The notes: generated from the letters alone by a model not told the origin. A DNA stretch of 36,862 nucleotides from Paenibacillus taichungensis (GCF_013359905.1 NZ_JABMCC010000082.1:1-36862), one strand, 5' to 3'. Shown: positions 16,810 to 26,314, numbered from the stretch's first letter. Translations and numbers: made by a program.

Positions 16810-19388
16810 AGCTGCTCACCACCAGTCACATAACCTTGGGCTTTCACGGTTTGGCCCTCAACCTCTATAGGAAAATCATTATAATTCACAATCACGAAGC
16901 CACCACCGTCATAGGTTGTTCGATACACACCTTCCTCCAATGATTCATGCGATTTCATGGAACGCCCGGCAAATGGAAGATTGGTCTGATTCACCTCGTT
17001 GTACATCTCGGCAGCCAGATCCACCCACTGCTCGTAGTTTGCCGCGTACAGATCATCATAATCGGTCTGTTTGACCACGTGGTTGGGTGCATTGAACCAG
17101 GCGAAGTAAGGACTTGCTCCATATTCAATCAGTTTTAGAACATACTGCCTCGGGTTCGTATAGGTCGAGAGATTGTATGGAGAGCCGGTGTAACTGATAT
17201 TCCCATGAACGACTAATTGGAAAAACGGAACCTCTTCATCCTCCAGTTTGAACTGGCTGCTGCTCATCGGCGCGTCCGTCAGCCCAGTAACATAAGGCAG
17301 TGCATAGCCATTGCCACCCTCGGCCACAACGGAACCTGCCTGTTGTTTGATCTGTTCCAGCGCTTTAATGACAACGTCCAGCGCTTCCGTTCGATCCAGA
17401 AGCTTCTTCGGATTCATGTCGCTGTTCAGCTGTTCAGCCAGATCTTTCAGGCTCAGCGACTGAGACTGTTCCTCTTTTAGAATAGACTTCATCTCAACTA
17501 GCATCTCTTTCGTCACCTGATTCAGCTTGTTGGGCGAAAGCACATAGGATGGAGACCGTTCCCGGTCCCGTCGCTGCAAAGCCTGATTCATCGGATATAC
17601 CACAGCCGGTTCTTGGGTTAACGTTCGAGAAGCCGCTCTGGAAGGTTTGAATCCTTTCTTGGATTGCACATTCAGCAAAGCTACATCCGGATAAAAGCCA
17701 ATGCCTAATTCCTTTGTATAATCGCTAAAATTGCTCAATCCCTTTTGGCCACCAATTGCTCCATCCACCGATATGGAATCCGGCAGGCGGTGATGCAGTC
17801 CATCATTGAACCATCCGGCGTAACGAACCTGAATGTTGGATACATTTTTCTCCGTCAATGTAGACAGAATCTGCTTGGCTTCCTCAAAGGTCGTAAGCGC
17901 CTCTGTCGAATCATAAGGGATACCCAGCATATGTTGCCGTGTTGTCATCCCGCCGAACAATTTCAGATAAAATGGAATACCCGCCTGTTCTTTACCCGCT
18001 TGCTGCTCGGGAAGTCCGCCGCTCTGTAACAGATAATTCCGGTAGAGTTCGGCCAACCCTGAGTAGGAAGCCTTCTCCCCACCGACAAAAGCGTATCTTA
18101 CAACAAAGTCTGACGCTGTCGGTTTTTTCTGGAATTTGGGTAGTGTTCGCACCATGTCACTTGCTTGAAGTGTTACATCGCTCTTATTCATGACATAGAA
18201 GCTTGGATATACGTTGTTGTAGCTGTTCAGCTTGCCGCTGATATCCGCATTCACCACTGCCACAGCGTCCCCTTCCTCGATAATGCCAAGGAAAGCACCC
18301 TCTTTCCGGATCAGTCCAAAAACAGGCAATCGGGCTTTGGCTTCCGCCGAGCCAGCTTCCCGCAGCTTCATCGTCAAGTCCGGGCCGTAAATATCTTGTT
18401 GATAACCGGGATACTGAAGCTTGCCATTGTTAAAATGGATCAGTGCTCCGGAGCCGTCCGGTACAAAAATCGAGCCCTCTTCCTTCGTCCCTCCGGCTCC
18501 GAAATATTCCAGCACGGATATGGTGTTGATCGGATACTCTTCTGGAAAATGAATGCCGGATGCAGGAACACGAACCAGCAGATTCTCTCCATCCAATTCA
18601 TATTCCAAAGTCATCATGAAGAGCCGCGGTCCACTGCGCTCCTGATCAATCCCGTGTTCGGCATGATCCTGTGCCAGGTCTTCTTCCGTATAACCAGCCG
18701 TGTCAAATGCCTTCAGGGCACGGGACAACTGGAGTCCCTGCAGGGCCTTGTCAATTCGAACATAGACACCCTCATCTTTATCTTCGGTATACCCGATCTT
18801 CAAGGCGCGTTCTCCTGCCTTGTCGAGCTGTGCTAACAACTTTTGCTCAAATCGTTCCTTGCTGATTTTGACCGGCAAATCTTCAATAGAGCGCTCGGCG
18901 CTTCCGAACTGATAGTGAATCCGGACCCCGCTTCGCATAGTCTCATAGCTAACCTGCTTGTGACCGATGCTATCCGTATAAGAGTTCACCGTACTGCTCT
19001 GACCCTGGTTGTTAAAAAAGCTAAGTCTGGCTTGGGATGACAGAAGATCTTTGTTAATGCCGGCTGCAATACCGTCCTGCTCTCGATCTGCTGGATTGCT
19101 GCGCCAGATTTGTCCGCTCTCTCTATGCAGGACAGCAATCTCTGCCGTCTCTTCATCGATAAACAACTGCAAGGCTTCGTTCCTAGCAATACCACTCATG
19201 CCTTGTAGTCGAGGTTCGCTGAAAGAAGATTTCAGTTGTTCTCCGGGAGGCAGGGAGGGAAGATCGGCCTCATCAACAGCTGCTGCTGCCTCACGAGCTT
19301 GCGGTGATGGCGGGAACTGGCAACCACTTAGAAGCAGACTGCCAATGAACAGCATTCCGGTTATTTTTTTTGCTATAGCATATTTCAC
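16806..19388 (-). CDS. DUF5696 lipoprotein, probable glycoside-hydrolase-like barrel
   Basis: An 860-residue lipoprotein. The start is GTG, with AGGAGG 7 bases upstream. The signal ends in the lipobox LLLSGC (Cys23), so it is anchored outside the membrane. An N-terminal beta-rich half (about 60-440) contains RNEALQLFIDEETAEIAVL, SGQIWRSNP and FVPDGSGALIHFNNGK. A C-terminal half (about 460-800) reads like a TIM barrel (NIQVRYAGWFNDG, FYPDVALLNV, SGVVAEGGNGYALPYV-type strands). It is followed by a small beta domain, GVYRTTYDGGGFVIVNYNDF, of the kind that closes many glycosidases. Acidic strand-end residues exist, but I cannot assign catalytic ones. I believe the family is DUF5696, with no described function. 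It is flanked by YIP1 and permease genes with 16-base and overlapping junctions. Confidence 0.85.
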   Translation of the reverse strand: MKYAIAKKITGMLFIGSLLLSGCQFPPSPQAREAAAAVDEADLPSLPPGEQLKSSFSEPRLQGMSGIARNEALQLFIDEETAEIAVLHRESGQIWRSNPADREQDGIAAGINKDLLSSQARLSFFNNQGQSSTVNSYTDSIGHKQVSYETMRSGVRIHYQFGSAERSIEDLPVKISKERFEQKLLAQLDKAGERALKIGYTEDKDEGVYVRIDKALQGLQLSRALKAFDTAGYTEEDLAQDHAEHGIDQERSGPRLFMMTLEYELDGENLLVRVPASGIHFPEEYPINTISVLEYFGAGGTKEEGSIFVPDGSGALIHFNNGKLQYPGYQQDIYGPDLTMKLREAGSAEAKARLPVFGLIRKEGAFLGIIEEGDAVAVVNADISGKLNSYNNVYPSFYVMNKSDVTLQASDMVRTLPKFQKKPTASDFVVRYAFVGGEKASYSGLAELYRNYLLQSGGLPEQQAGKEQAGIPFYLKLFGGMTTRQHMLGIPYDSTEALTTFEEAKQILSTLTEKNVSNIQVRYAGWFNDGLHHRLPDSISVDGAIGGQKGLSNFSDYTKELGIGFYPDVALLNVQSKKGFKPSRAASRTLTQEPAVVYPMNQALQRRDRERSPSYVLSPNKLNQVTKEMLVEMKSILKEEQSQSLSLKDLAEQLNSDMNPKKLLDRTEALDVVIKALEQIKQQAGSVVAEGGNGYALPYVTGLTDAPMSSSQFKLEDEEVPFFQLVVHGNISYTGSPYNLSTYTNPRQYVLKLIEYGASPYFAWFNAPNHVVKQTDYDDLYAANYEQWVDLAAEMYNEVNQTNLPFAGRSMKSHESLEEGVYRTTYDGGGFVIVNYNDFPIEVEGQTVKAQGYVTGGEQL

Positions 19389-19404
19389 TGGATGTCCTCC
19401 TTCC

Positions 19405-20040
19405 TTAGCCCCGAAGCACGATTTCCTGATAGATGGTTACGACAAACGATACGATCTGCTGTACAAGACTGAAGAAAAGCAGGCACAAAAAGGCCATAAA
19501 AGCCATGGCTACCAGGGTAAGCAGCATTGTAAGTACCGTCTTAGCCGGTGTGTACTGATGAACGGTCATGTTGCCCACGAATAACAGATATACCGTCCAA
19601 GCAACAGCAAGTGCATTGGAGAAATAATAGAAGGCTGTTTCCTGCGCGGAAATGACGAGACTCAGCCAGATCCACGGGAAATGAATCAGGAGCAGCGGCA
19701 CCAGTGCAAAACACGTCGACATGAAAATCTCCGAAAACTTGCCTTCTCCATCCATCAGGGTCGTTAACGACCAGTTGGCCACACACCAGAATAGTACTGG
19801 GATCATGACATACAACACTTCAAGCAGGCTGTTCAGATACTTGGGATTGTTAAAATTAATGAGAAAGCCACTGTACTGGGCATGCAAAATTTTGGAAATC
19901 ATTAGCATCAGCATAATCATGCATGCAATCAGCAATGTTGTTCGTTGATTGCGTTCATATTTCAGTTCCCAATATCCGTCGAATGGGTGAAAGATGAGAT
20001 GTAGCGGATACTGGTAAAATTGTTTACTTGGCCCTTGCAT
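19405..20040 (-). CDS. YIP1 family integral membrane protein
   Basis: 211 residues. The start ATG at 20040 has AGGAGGG 6 bases upstream; it lies inside the end of the NHL gene (17-base overlap), so translation is likely coupled. After a soluble N-terminal stretch (QYPLHLIFHPFDGYWELKYE, typical of bacterial YIP1 proteins) there are about five membrane segments, beginning with LLIACMIMLMLMISKIL and ending with a long hydrophobic pair. YIP1-domain proteins in eukaryotes act in membrane traffic; the bacterial role is not known to me. Its position between the NHL and DUF5696 genes suggests it is a membrane partner of the secreted components or of the permeases. Confidence 0.85.
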   Translation of the reverse strand: MQGPSKQFYQYPLHLIFHPFDGYWELKYERNQRTTLLIACMIMLMLMISKILHAQYSGFLINFNNPKYLNSLLEVLYVMIPVLFWCVANWSLTTLMDGEGKFSEIFMSTCFALVPLLLIHFPWIWLSLVISAQETAFYYFSNALAVAWTVYLLFVGNMTVHQYTPAKTVLTMLLTLVAMAFMAFLCLLFFSLVQQIVSFVVTIYQEIVLRG

Positions 20041-21487
20041 TTGTTGCCCTCCTTTTCTGCCTGCGAACGATAGTGACGGATACAAACGCAGCTACAGTCA
20101 GGAATACACCGGACATTATCCACGAGAAATGCTCGCGCATCAGTTCTTTGCGGAACAGAAGAAAAGCTTTCGAATACCCCTGACGCTCCATGCTCCGTTT
20201 AAAATATTGCGCAGATTCGGCATAGTCCTTCTGACGAAGCAGCGATTTTCCAATACCCGCATAAGCATACTCCAGATTAGCGTTCATCTCGGCGGCCTTG
20301 GCGAACAACATCGCGGATTGATCCTCGTCGCCGTTATAATAACTGCGCACTGCTTCGTGCACAGTGCGTCCGTACTCCGTTGTCTGGAAAATCGTAATTT
20401 CACCCAGCGCTTTATCCAACACAAGCATCCGGTCTCCCACACGTTCCAGCGCGACTGGTGTATTAAACTGACCCAACCGATTGCCAATACCGCCAAAGAT
20501 ATGTAGAAGATATCCGTCGCCGTTATAGGTGAAAATTCGCCCTCTGCTGGAGTCGAGTACGGAATACATGTCGCTGTCTCCTACATCTACATCAATCAGG
20601 CGTGAAGGCCCAGCTTCATTCGTATACATCAGATCGCCTTGGGGGTAATGATAACCTTGTCTGCGTAAAATATCGGAGCCCTGGGCATTCAATTTCTTGA
20701 TTGGATCTTTGCCGCCATCACTACTCGTGGCGTAAATGAACCCTTCTTCATCTATATCCAGGTTGGTGAATTCCGTCGGCGTGAACATAACCATCTGACT
20801 GCGCTGCTCGCGCGTGGCAAATCGTTTCCACAAATACTCCACCGGATCAACCTGAACCCTGTTCGCTCCGATAAAGGAGGAGAATGTGCCGTCGACACTG
20901 AACTCCATGAATCCGTCAAACACACCCTCCGCCATGACGTAAATCCGTTCTCCCTTATCCATGACAACCCGCACAGGCTTGAATTGAAAGTCCGTTTGTA
21001 ACAGATCTGATTTCGGTTCAGCCACTACCTTGACCAAGCGGCCTTGATCATCCAGATGAACGACCCTGTGATTGTCGGTATCTGCAACGAGCATATCCCC
21101 CTTTTCGCTGACATAGAGCCCTTGCGGATTTTTGAATTGGTCCTTCTTGCCCTCGCGTTCAAAGGAATCAAACGTCCGCACCAGCTTGAAATTGCGATCC
21201 AACTCCACGATGCGACCATTGCCGGAATCCAATACGAACACCCGCTGATCGGCTGTGACATGCATGTCACTCGGTTCTTTGAACGCAGTGGTGTTCAGTT
21301 TCCTGCCCGTGATAATGGACGTCGCCTCGTACGCCGCCGGAGCCGGAACGGAATCGCCCCAGTAGGAATACTGGTAAGCATCCTGCTTGCCATCTGCACT
21401 TGCGGGTGCTGCCTCTTGGCCGAACCACAGGAGGCAGACCATGCCCAAGATGATCCAGACCTGCTTGTTCCATGTGCTTTTCCGCAC
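20024..21487 (-). CDS. Secreted NHL-repeat beta-propeller protein with TPR and C-terminal membrane anchor
   Basis: 487 residues, GTG start with AAAGGAGG 7 bases upstream. It has a signal peptide (VWIILGMVCLLWFG, cleavage near ASA, about residue 31). An NHL/SMP-30-like propeller spans about 60-390, with repeats such as EPSDMHVTADQRVFVLDSGN, NPQGLYVSEKGDMLVADTDN and VALERVGDRMLVLDKALGE. A short TPR-like helical region follows (about 390-445: NANLEYAYAGIGKSLLRQKD then YAESAQYFKRSM). One C-terminal membrane segment (about 455-475) ends in the basic tail RRQKRRA, so the propeller faces outside. No catalytic motif is seen; propellers of this kind usually bind proteins or sugars. It overlaps the YIP1 gene by 17 bases. 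Confidence 0.85.
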   Translation of the reverse strand: MRKSTWNKQVWIILGMVCLLWFGQEAAPASADGKQDAYQYSYWGDSVPAPAAYEATSIITGRKLNTTAFKEPSDMHVTADQRVFVLDSGNGRIVELDRNFKLVRTFDSFEREGKKDQFKNPQGLYVSEKGDMLVADTDNHRVVHLDDQGRLVKVVAEPKSDLLQTDFQFKPVRVVMDKGERIYVMAEGVFDGFMEFSVDGTFSSFIGANRVQVDPVEYLWKRFATREQRSQMVMFTPTEFTNLDIDEEGFIYATSSDGGKDPIKKLNAQGSDILRRQGYHYPQGDLMYTNEAGPSRLIDVDVGDSDMYSVLDSSRGRIFTYNGDGYLLHIFGGIGNRLGQFNTPVALERVGDRMLVLDKALGEITIFQTTEYGRTVHEAVRSYYNGDEDQSAMLFAKAAEMNANLEYAYAGIGKSLLRQKDYAESAQYFKRSMERQGYSKAFLLFRKELMREHFSWIMSGVFLTVAAFVSVTIVRRQKRRATNARAK

Positions 21488-21502
21488 CTCGCTGCCTCCT
21501 TT

Positions 21503-22384
21503 CTACTCTTTCATGCCCGAAGTAGCCATTGTCTGCATGACACTACTCTGGGAGATGATAAACAAGGTTATCGGCACGATCATCAGCAGCAGTGCAACCG
21601 CTGCACCAACTCCTGCTCTCGCGATCCCCCCTTGAACAATCTGACTTAGCGCGTAATGCAGCGTTTTGAGATTTTCACTATAAATAAAACTTCCACCGTC
21701 TGTTCCCCAGAGGGCCGGAAACTGCAAAATCATCAGTGTAAGCCAGGCCGGCTTCACGTTAGGCATCACAATACTCCAGAAAATCCGGTATTCGTTCGCG
21801 CCATCGATCTTCGCTGCCTCCAGGAGTGCATCCGGAATCTGTTCCATGAACTGCTTCATCAGGAACAGTCCCAGGGAGAATGCAAGGGACGGAACGATAA
21901 TGGATGCGTGACTGTTAATCCAGCCGAGCCAGGACATGACCATGTAGTTCGGAATTGCTGTGACATGCGGCGAGAACATCAAGGACAGGATCACAATCGT
22001 GAACAATACTTTTGAGCCGGGAAAACGATATTTGGCCAGCGGATAAGCGGCTGCCGAGGCCAAAAGAATATGTCCCGCCGTTCCTAATATCGTAATAAGT
22101 AACGTATTGGCAATATAGCGGGATAACGGGACCCACGAATTGCCCATCAGATTGATCAGATCCGCAAAATTTTCCGTAGTCGGGTTGTTCACCCAGAAGC
22201 GTGGCGGAAAAATAAACAGTTCATCCAGTGGTTTAAATGCGTTGTTAACGGCATATATGAGCGGGAGCACCATAAATGATCCAAACACGGCCAGCAGGGC
22301 AAACAGCATGAGGCTGACGGTAAATGACCGATTCAGTCTTTTGGGCATGCCGAACACGGCACGTACTTTGCTGGTCATTGTCAT
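21503..22384 (-). CDS. Carbohydrate ABC transporter permease, MalG type (first pair)
   Basis: A 293-residue CUT1 permease with six membrane segments. The first reaches about residue 45 (LMLFALLAVFGSFMVLPLIY), and the EAA loop is LLEAAKIDGANEYRIFWSIV followed by MPNVKP. The start ATG shares an ATGA overlap with the stop of the upstream permease gene, so the two are translationally coupled. The NHL gene follows 15 bases after its stop. It is part of the first transmembrane pair of the operon. Confidence 0.94.
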   Translation of the reverse strand: MTMTSKVRAVFGMPKRLNRSFTVSLMLFALLAVFGSFMVLPLIYAVNNAFKPLDELFIFPPRFWVNNPTTENFADLINLMGNSWVPLSRYIANTLLITILGTAGHILLASAAAYPLAKYRFPGSKVLFTIVILSLMFSPHVTAIPNYMVMSWLGWINSHASIIVPSLAFSLGLFLMKQFMEQIPDALLEAAKIDGANEYRIFWSIVMPNVKPAWLTLMILQFPALWGTDGGSFIYSENLKTLHYALSQIVQGGIARAGVGAAVALLLMIVPITLFIISQSSVMQTMATSGMKE

Positions 22385-23337
22385 TCACCTATCTTTCTCA
22401 GCATTTTTTGCGTCAGGACGTTCGTACCAAGCATTAGAACGAACAGAACCGTTGCTATGGCAGAGGCATATCCCATCTCGAAGCGAATGGTGCCGAAGTC
22501 CATCAAGTGGGTAACGACCGTATGCGCTGCATAGTTAACACTTGGGAAACCGGCCAGGGCAATCGAAATTTCTGCTACAGCAAATGAAGCCGTAATCTGC
22601 ATGACCGCACCAAACATGAGCTGGGGCCTCATCGATGGCAAGGTAATATACCAGAGCTCCTGCCAACGATTTTTGATCCCATCCACTGTACCGGCTTCCA
22701 CCAGCGAGCGGTCAATCGTCTGCAAACCTGCGATAAAGGCCAGGAAGCTGGTTCCGAGACTGAGCCATAGTTGAACTATGATGACGATGGCCAGCACGTA
22801 TTTCTCATCTGCGAGCCATTGGATCGGTTCCAGAATGACGCCCAGGCGCATCAGGAAGCCATTCATGTACCCGTAGCTGTCACCGGAGAAGATGATCAGC
22901 CAGATGAAGAACACGTTACCTGATATGGACGGCGCGTAGAAAACCAGCGTCATGACCGCCCGGACTTTGGGAGACAGCTCATTAATGATCCATGCAAACA
23001 AAAAACAGGCAATGTAACTGACAGGCCCAGTAATAACAGCGAATAACAACGTATTTTTCATGGCAATCAAAAAGACGTCGTCACCTAGAAACAGGCGTGA
23101 ATAGTTCTGCCAACCGATAAAACGCGGCAACTCCAGCATATTGAAGTGGAAAAAGCTGAGGCCCAGCGAAATGCCGACCGGAATGACAGTGAACATGAAA
23201 AAGATCAACATAAACGGTGCCATCAATACGTAATAGTGTCTGCTGAGATATAGATCCCGCTTCAAAAGGGACCACCAGCCCACCGGACGTATATGGACGG
23301 CAGGAGCGGCTGCTGTCTTGGTTGTTTTTACTTGCAA
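22381..23337 (-). CDS. Sugar ABC transporter permease, MalF/UgpA type (first pair)
   Basis: A 318-residue CUT1 permease. The start is TTG, with GGGAGGG 6 bases upstream. A cytoplasmic N-terminal tail of about 35 residues precedes the first segment, YYVLMAPFMLIFFMFTVIPV. The EAA loop reads LVEAGTVDGIKNRWQELWYI followed by TLPSMRP, with Gly in place of the second Ala. The stop overlaps the start of the next permease by four bases. The CBM-SBP gene ends 19 bases upstream, so the natural binding partner is encoded next door. No ATPase is encoded nearby. Confidence 0.94.
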   Translation of the reverse strand: MQVKTTKTAAAPAVHIRPVGWWSLLKRDLYLSRHYYVLMAPFMLIFFMFTVIPVGISLGLSFFHFNMLELPRFIGWQNYSRLFLGDDVFLIAMKNTLLFAVITGPVSYIACFLFAWIINELSPKVRAVMTLVFYAPSISGNVFFIWLIIFSGDSYGYMNGFLMRLGVILEPIQWLADEKYVLAIVIIVQLWLSLGTSFLAFIAGLQTIDRSLVEAGTVDGIKNRWQELWYITLPSMRPQLMFGAVMQITASFAVAEISIALAGFPSVNYAAHTVVTHLMDFGTIRFEMGYASAIATVLFVLMLGTNVLTQKMLRKIGE

Positions 23338-23356
23338 CCGTTACCCTCCCTTCCTT

Positions 23357-26254
23357 CTACTTCAGATTAAATTCCTTGCGCTTTAACTCGATTTCATCAT
23401 CGATATACAGGACATAATCCGCCAGGGCCTCACGGGGATTTTCGCTCGCGTTAACGACCTTGCGGAACGCATTATCCAGATGTCGTCCTGTAAAATAACC
23501 TCCCGGAAGCTGCGGGATACCTTGTACCCATTCCCATTGTTTCTCCAAATTCTGATAATCTTTCACGGGCCAAGGCAGCTGCTGCAGCGCCTTGATGTTG
23601 GCCGTTGGGTAACGGGCAGCTGCTCCCATGAGACCTTCCATTTCTCTTCCATATTCAATCTGCGTCTGCTCATCGGTCCACCATTTCATGAATTCCCAGG
23701 CGGCTTCCTTGTTGGCTGCATTTTCGAGCATCATCACGGCGCTAGTCGCACTGGCTACCTCATGCCTTATGGAACCGTCCGGAAGCTCAGTACCCGGAAC
23801 AATGGTAAAATCCCAGAGGTTGCGAATTTCCGGTGCCATGACGGTCAGCATGTTGTACGTGGTATAATCGGCGATGCCAATCGGCATTTCCCCAGTACGG
23901 AATCGGTTTGGAAAGTCGGCCTTGAGCGGAAATTTGTAATTGGTATAGAACTGGGTCCAGCGTTTAAAAGCATCCATTGAAATCTCCGAATCCAGTGCAC
24001 TCTTCTTCTGATCTTCCGTATAGAAGGTGCCATCATTTTGATACAACAGCATGGCAAAAGTGGAGTTCGGTACAAGGTTTGCATTGTTCAGCGTATCCTC
24101 GATGGGCAGATAGAACTCCATGTTGTGTTTTTGCAGCACTGCGATGGCGTTATAGACATCCTGCCATGTCTTCGGCGGTTCAAGGCCCAGCTCATTCAGG
24201 ATATCTTTACGGTAAAAAAGCATCGGGAAGTGCTGCTGCTCCGGCAGCGCGTAGACCCCGTCATTGTAACGGTAAGGCGTCAGTCCGCTTTCACGGAAAC
24301 GTCCGGAAATCTCTTCGAAGTCCGGGAACTTGCTCAGATCCGCTGCTGCATTTCTCATCGCATAGTTCACGGGAATGTCCTCGCCCATCTGCATGGCCAC
24401 GTCCGGTCCTTCCCCCGAAAGCGTTGCTGGCAGCAGAATGTTGGGCGGAACAAGACGCAATTGTACCGAGACATCGGTATCCGGGGTAAACGAATCGTCG
24501 ATCAAACCCTTGAGCACCTGGGCCTGATCTCGTCCAGTCGTAATCCATACGGTAATTGCGTCTTTCTTTTGCTCCACGTTGCCGATACTGTCGTAATCTT
24601 CCGTATAGGAAGCCACATAGGCACCCAGTTCATGTTTTGCTTGCTGAATGGCTGTTGCCTCCGCTTTAGGCAATGACTCGCCTGGCGGGCTTACAACAAG
24701 ATAATCCATCGTAATAGGCTGCTCCCGCACGGTCAGAATCCAGGTACCGAGACCACCCACGTTAATCTTAAACGTGTCCAGCCGTTTCGGTACCGTCTCC
24801 GGTCTGGCAGTCATATCCTTAAGCTGGACCACCATGGCATTTAGAATCGCGACTTTATCGCTCTGCTCACCTGTGGCTTGCTCCAGGTACGCCGCTACAG
24901 AGCTGAGCGTTACCGCCTGCCGTTCAAACACCTCCGTCATCTCCGGAATACGCCGTTCGAGCTGATAGTCCCGCAGCGGATCGGGCTGGTTCGAAGTGAT
25001 CATTAATATTTTGCGGTACATCTCGTTCAGTTCCAACACGCTGGATTCCACCGTTCGAAGTAGCGGAGCGATGTCACCCAGCGTGACCGTCATCCGTATG
25101 CGGTGTTTCCCTTTTTCGAGATGGAACTGGTAAGGCCGATCTTCTCCAGCTCCCAATACCTGTGTTTGCCAGGAGGGACTATAGTTAAAACGAATGCGTT
25201 TCATTTCCTTGAACGGCACTTTTCCGTCAATGGTCAGACTGCGGGTCGCATAGATGCCACGAAGTTGATCCTGTTTCACCTTCAACGCAATTTGATACAA
25301 TCCATCTTCCGGCACGTCGATCTCCCACTCAATCCATTCACCGGGCAGCTTCCAGTTGATGCCGCCGATGGCGTTGATGCGAATTTTGGATACGTCGTAC
25401 GGCTCCAGCGAAGGGCTGGAGCGATCCGAGATCGGTGCCAGCGTTGGTGAAGACTTGCTTACCGCATGTTCTGCCTGCACCTTCAGCATGACAGGACCGG
25501 CCGGTTTCAAGCTACGCGTTTCGTACCTCGCCCGCAAATCTGCATAGGACGGAACATCCTCCTCCTGATACAGCTCGATATAATCGATCGCCATGCTCTC
25601 TCTTAGCGAGCTGAGTGATAACTGCTGTGTACCCTTTTCAAAATAAAACTGGAACGGTTCCTCAAAGTAACCTGCGCTGTCCCTGAAGGAAGCGTACTGC
25701 CATTCCGGCTGTTCAACTTGCCTCGGCCTAAGATCATTCCCTCGATCGTCCCGGCGAACGTCTTCTTCGCGATTGCCCCATACCCTGTCAAACAGCAAGA
25801 CGTCAGCACCCCTGAACGGAACCTGCCCGTTTAGCTCCAGCCTGCGTTCGATACCGGAACTTTTGCCCTCAACGGGATAATAGTGAATCCGTGCATGGTA
25901 CAAACCACTCACTTTAATGGGAACATCCCAGCGAATGGTACCGGTTTCCGGTGTAATGACTGCACTGCCGTCCAATCCGGCATATCCCTGTACTACCTCG
26001 AACGTTCCACCCTCTGCCTGAACATAAGACTCACCTTCAATCCGTACGATATTGTCCGGTTTGGCGCTGCTCGCATGAACTTTCAGATAATGTTCATAGC
26101 TGCTTTCGTCGTCTGTATTGGCGACCGCTTCAAAATCTTCAAGTGCATGTACCGTTCCTGGGCTTTTATCCCGTGACGGAAAGATCGTCCAGATCGAGAA
26201 CACCAAGGCCAGGACAAGTACCAGGATCAGTCCCTTTTTCTTACTTGACCGCAT
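23357..26254 (-). CDS. Membrane-anchored solute-binding protein with two N-terminal carbohydrate-binding-like modules
   Basis: 965 residues, twice the usual SBP length. The chosen ATG follows AGGAAAGGGG (12 bases); an ATG 39 bases upstream lacks a ribosome site. The N terminus (SSKKKGLILVLVLALVFSIW) is an uncleaved-looking anchor, not a lipobox. Two beta-sandwich repeats follow (about 65-240 with VRIEGESYVQAEGGTFEV, and 255-400 with MLKVQAEHAV), resembling CBM6/CBM35-type modules. A helical linker (about 400-545) leads to a family 1 binding domain (about 560-950: LPATLSGEGPDVAMQMGEDI, FPMLFYRKDILNELGLEPPK, EAAWEFMKWWTDEQTQIEYG). It probably captures polymer or large oligosaccharide and presents it to the adjacent permeases. 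The module family was assigned by eye. Confidence 0.85.
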   Translation of the reverse strand: MRSSKKKGLILVLVLALVFSIWTIFPSRDKSPGTVHALEDFEAVANTDDESSYEHYLKVHASSAKPDNIVRIEGESYVQAEGGTFEVVQGYAGLDGSAVITPETGTIRWDVPIKVSGLYHARIHYYPVEGKSSGIERRLELNGQVPFRGADVLLFDRVWGNREEDVRRDDRGNDLRPRQVEQPEWQYASFRDSAGYFEEPFQFYFEKGTQQLSLSSLRESMAIDYIELYQEEDVPSYADLRARYETRSLKPAGPVMLKVQAEHAVSKSSPTLAPISDRSSPSLEPYDVSKIRINAIGGINWKLPGEWIEWEIDVPEDGLYQIALKVKQDQLRGIYATRSLTIDGKVPFKEMKRIRFNYSPSWQTQVLGAGEDRPYQFHLEKGKHRIRMTVTLGDIAPLLRTVESSVLELNEMYRKILMITSNQPDPLRDYQLERRIPEMTEVFERQAVTLSSVAAYLEQATGEQSDKVAILNAMVVQLKDMTARPETVPKRLDTFKINVGGLGTWILTVREQPITMDYLVVSPPGESLPKAEATAIQQAKHELGAYVASYTEDYDSIGNVEQKKDAITVWITTGRDQAQVLKGLIDDSFTPDTDVSVQLRLVPPNILLPATLSGEGPDVAMQMGEDIPVNYAMRNAAADLSKFPDFEEISGRFRESGLTPYRYNDGVYALPEQQHFPMLFYRKDILNELGLEPPKTWQDVYNAIAVLQKHNMEFYLPIEDTLNNANLVPNSTFAMLLYQNDGTFYTEDQKKSALDSEISMDAFKRWTQFYTNYKFPLKADFPNRFRTGEMPIGIADYTTYNMLTVMAPEIRNLWDFTIVPGTELPDGSIRHEVASATSAVMMLENAANKEAAWEFMKWWTDEQTQIEYGREMEGLMGAAARYPTANIKALQQLPWPVKDYQNLEKQWEWVQGIPQLPGGYFTGRHLDNAFRKVVNASENPREALADYVLYIDDEIELKRKEFNLK

Positions 26255-26314
26255 GTTCGAATGTATCCCCTTTCCTGTAAGCGTAGCGACCATTAAACGG
26301 TTGTCTAACCCGGA

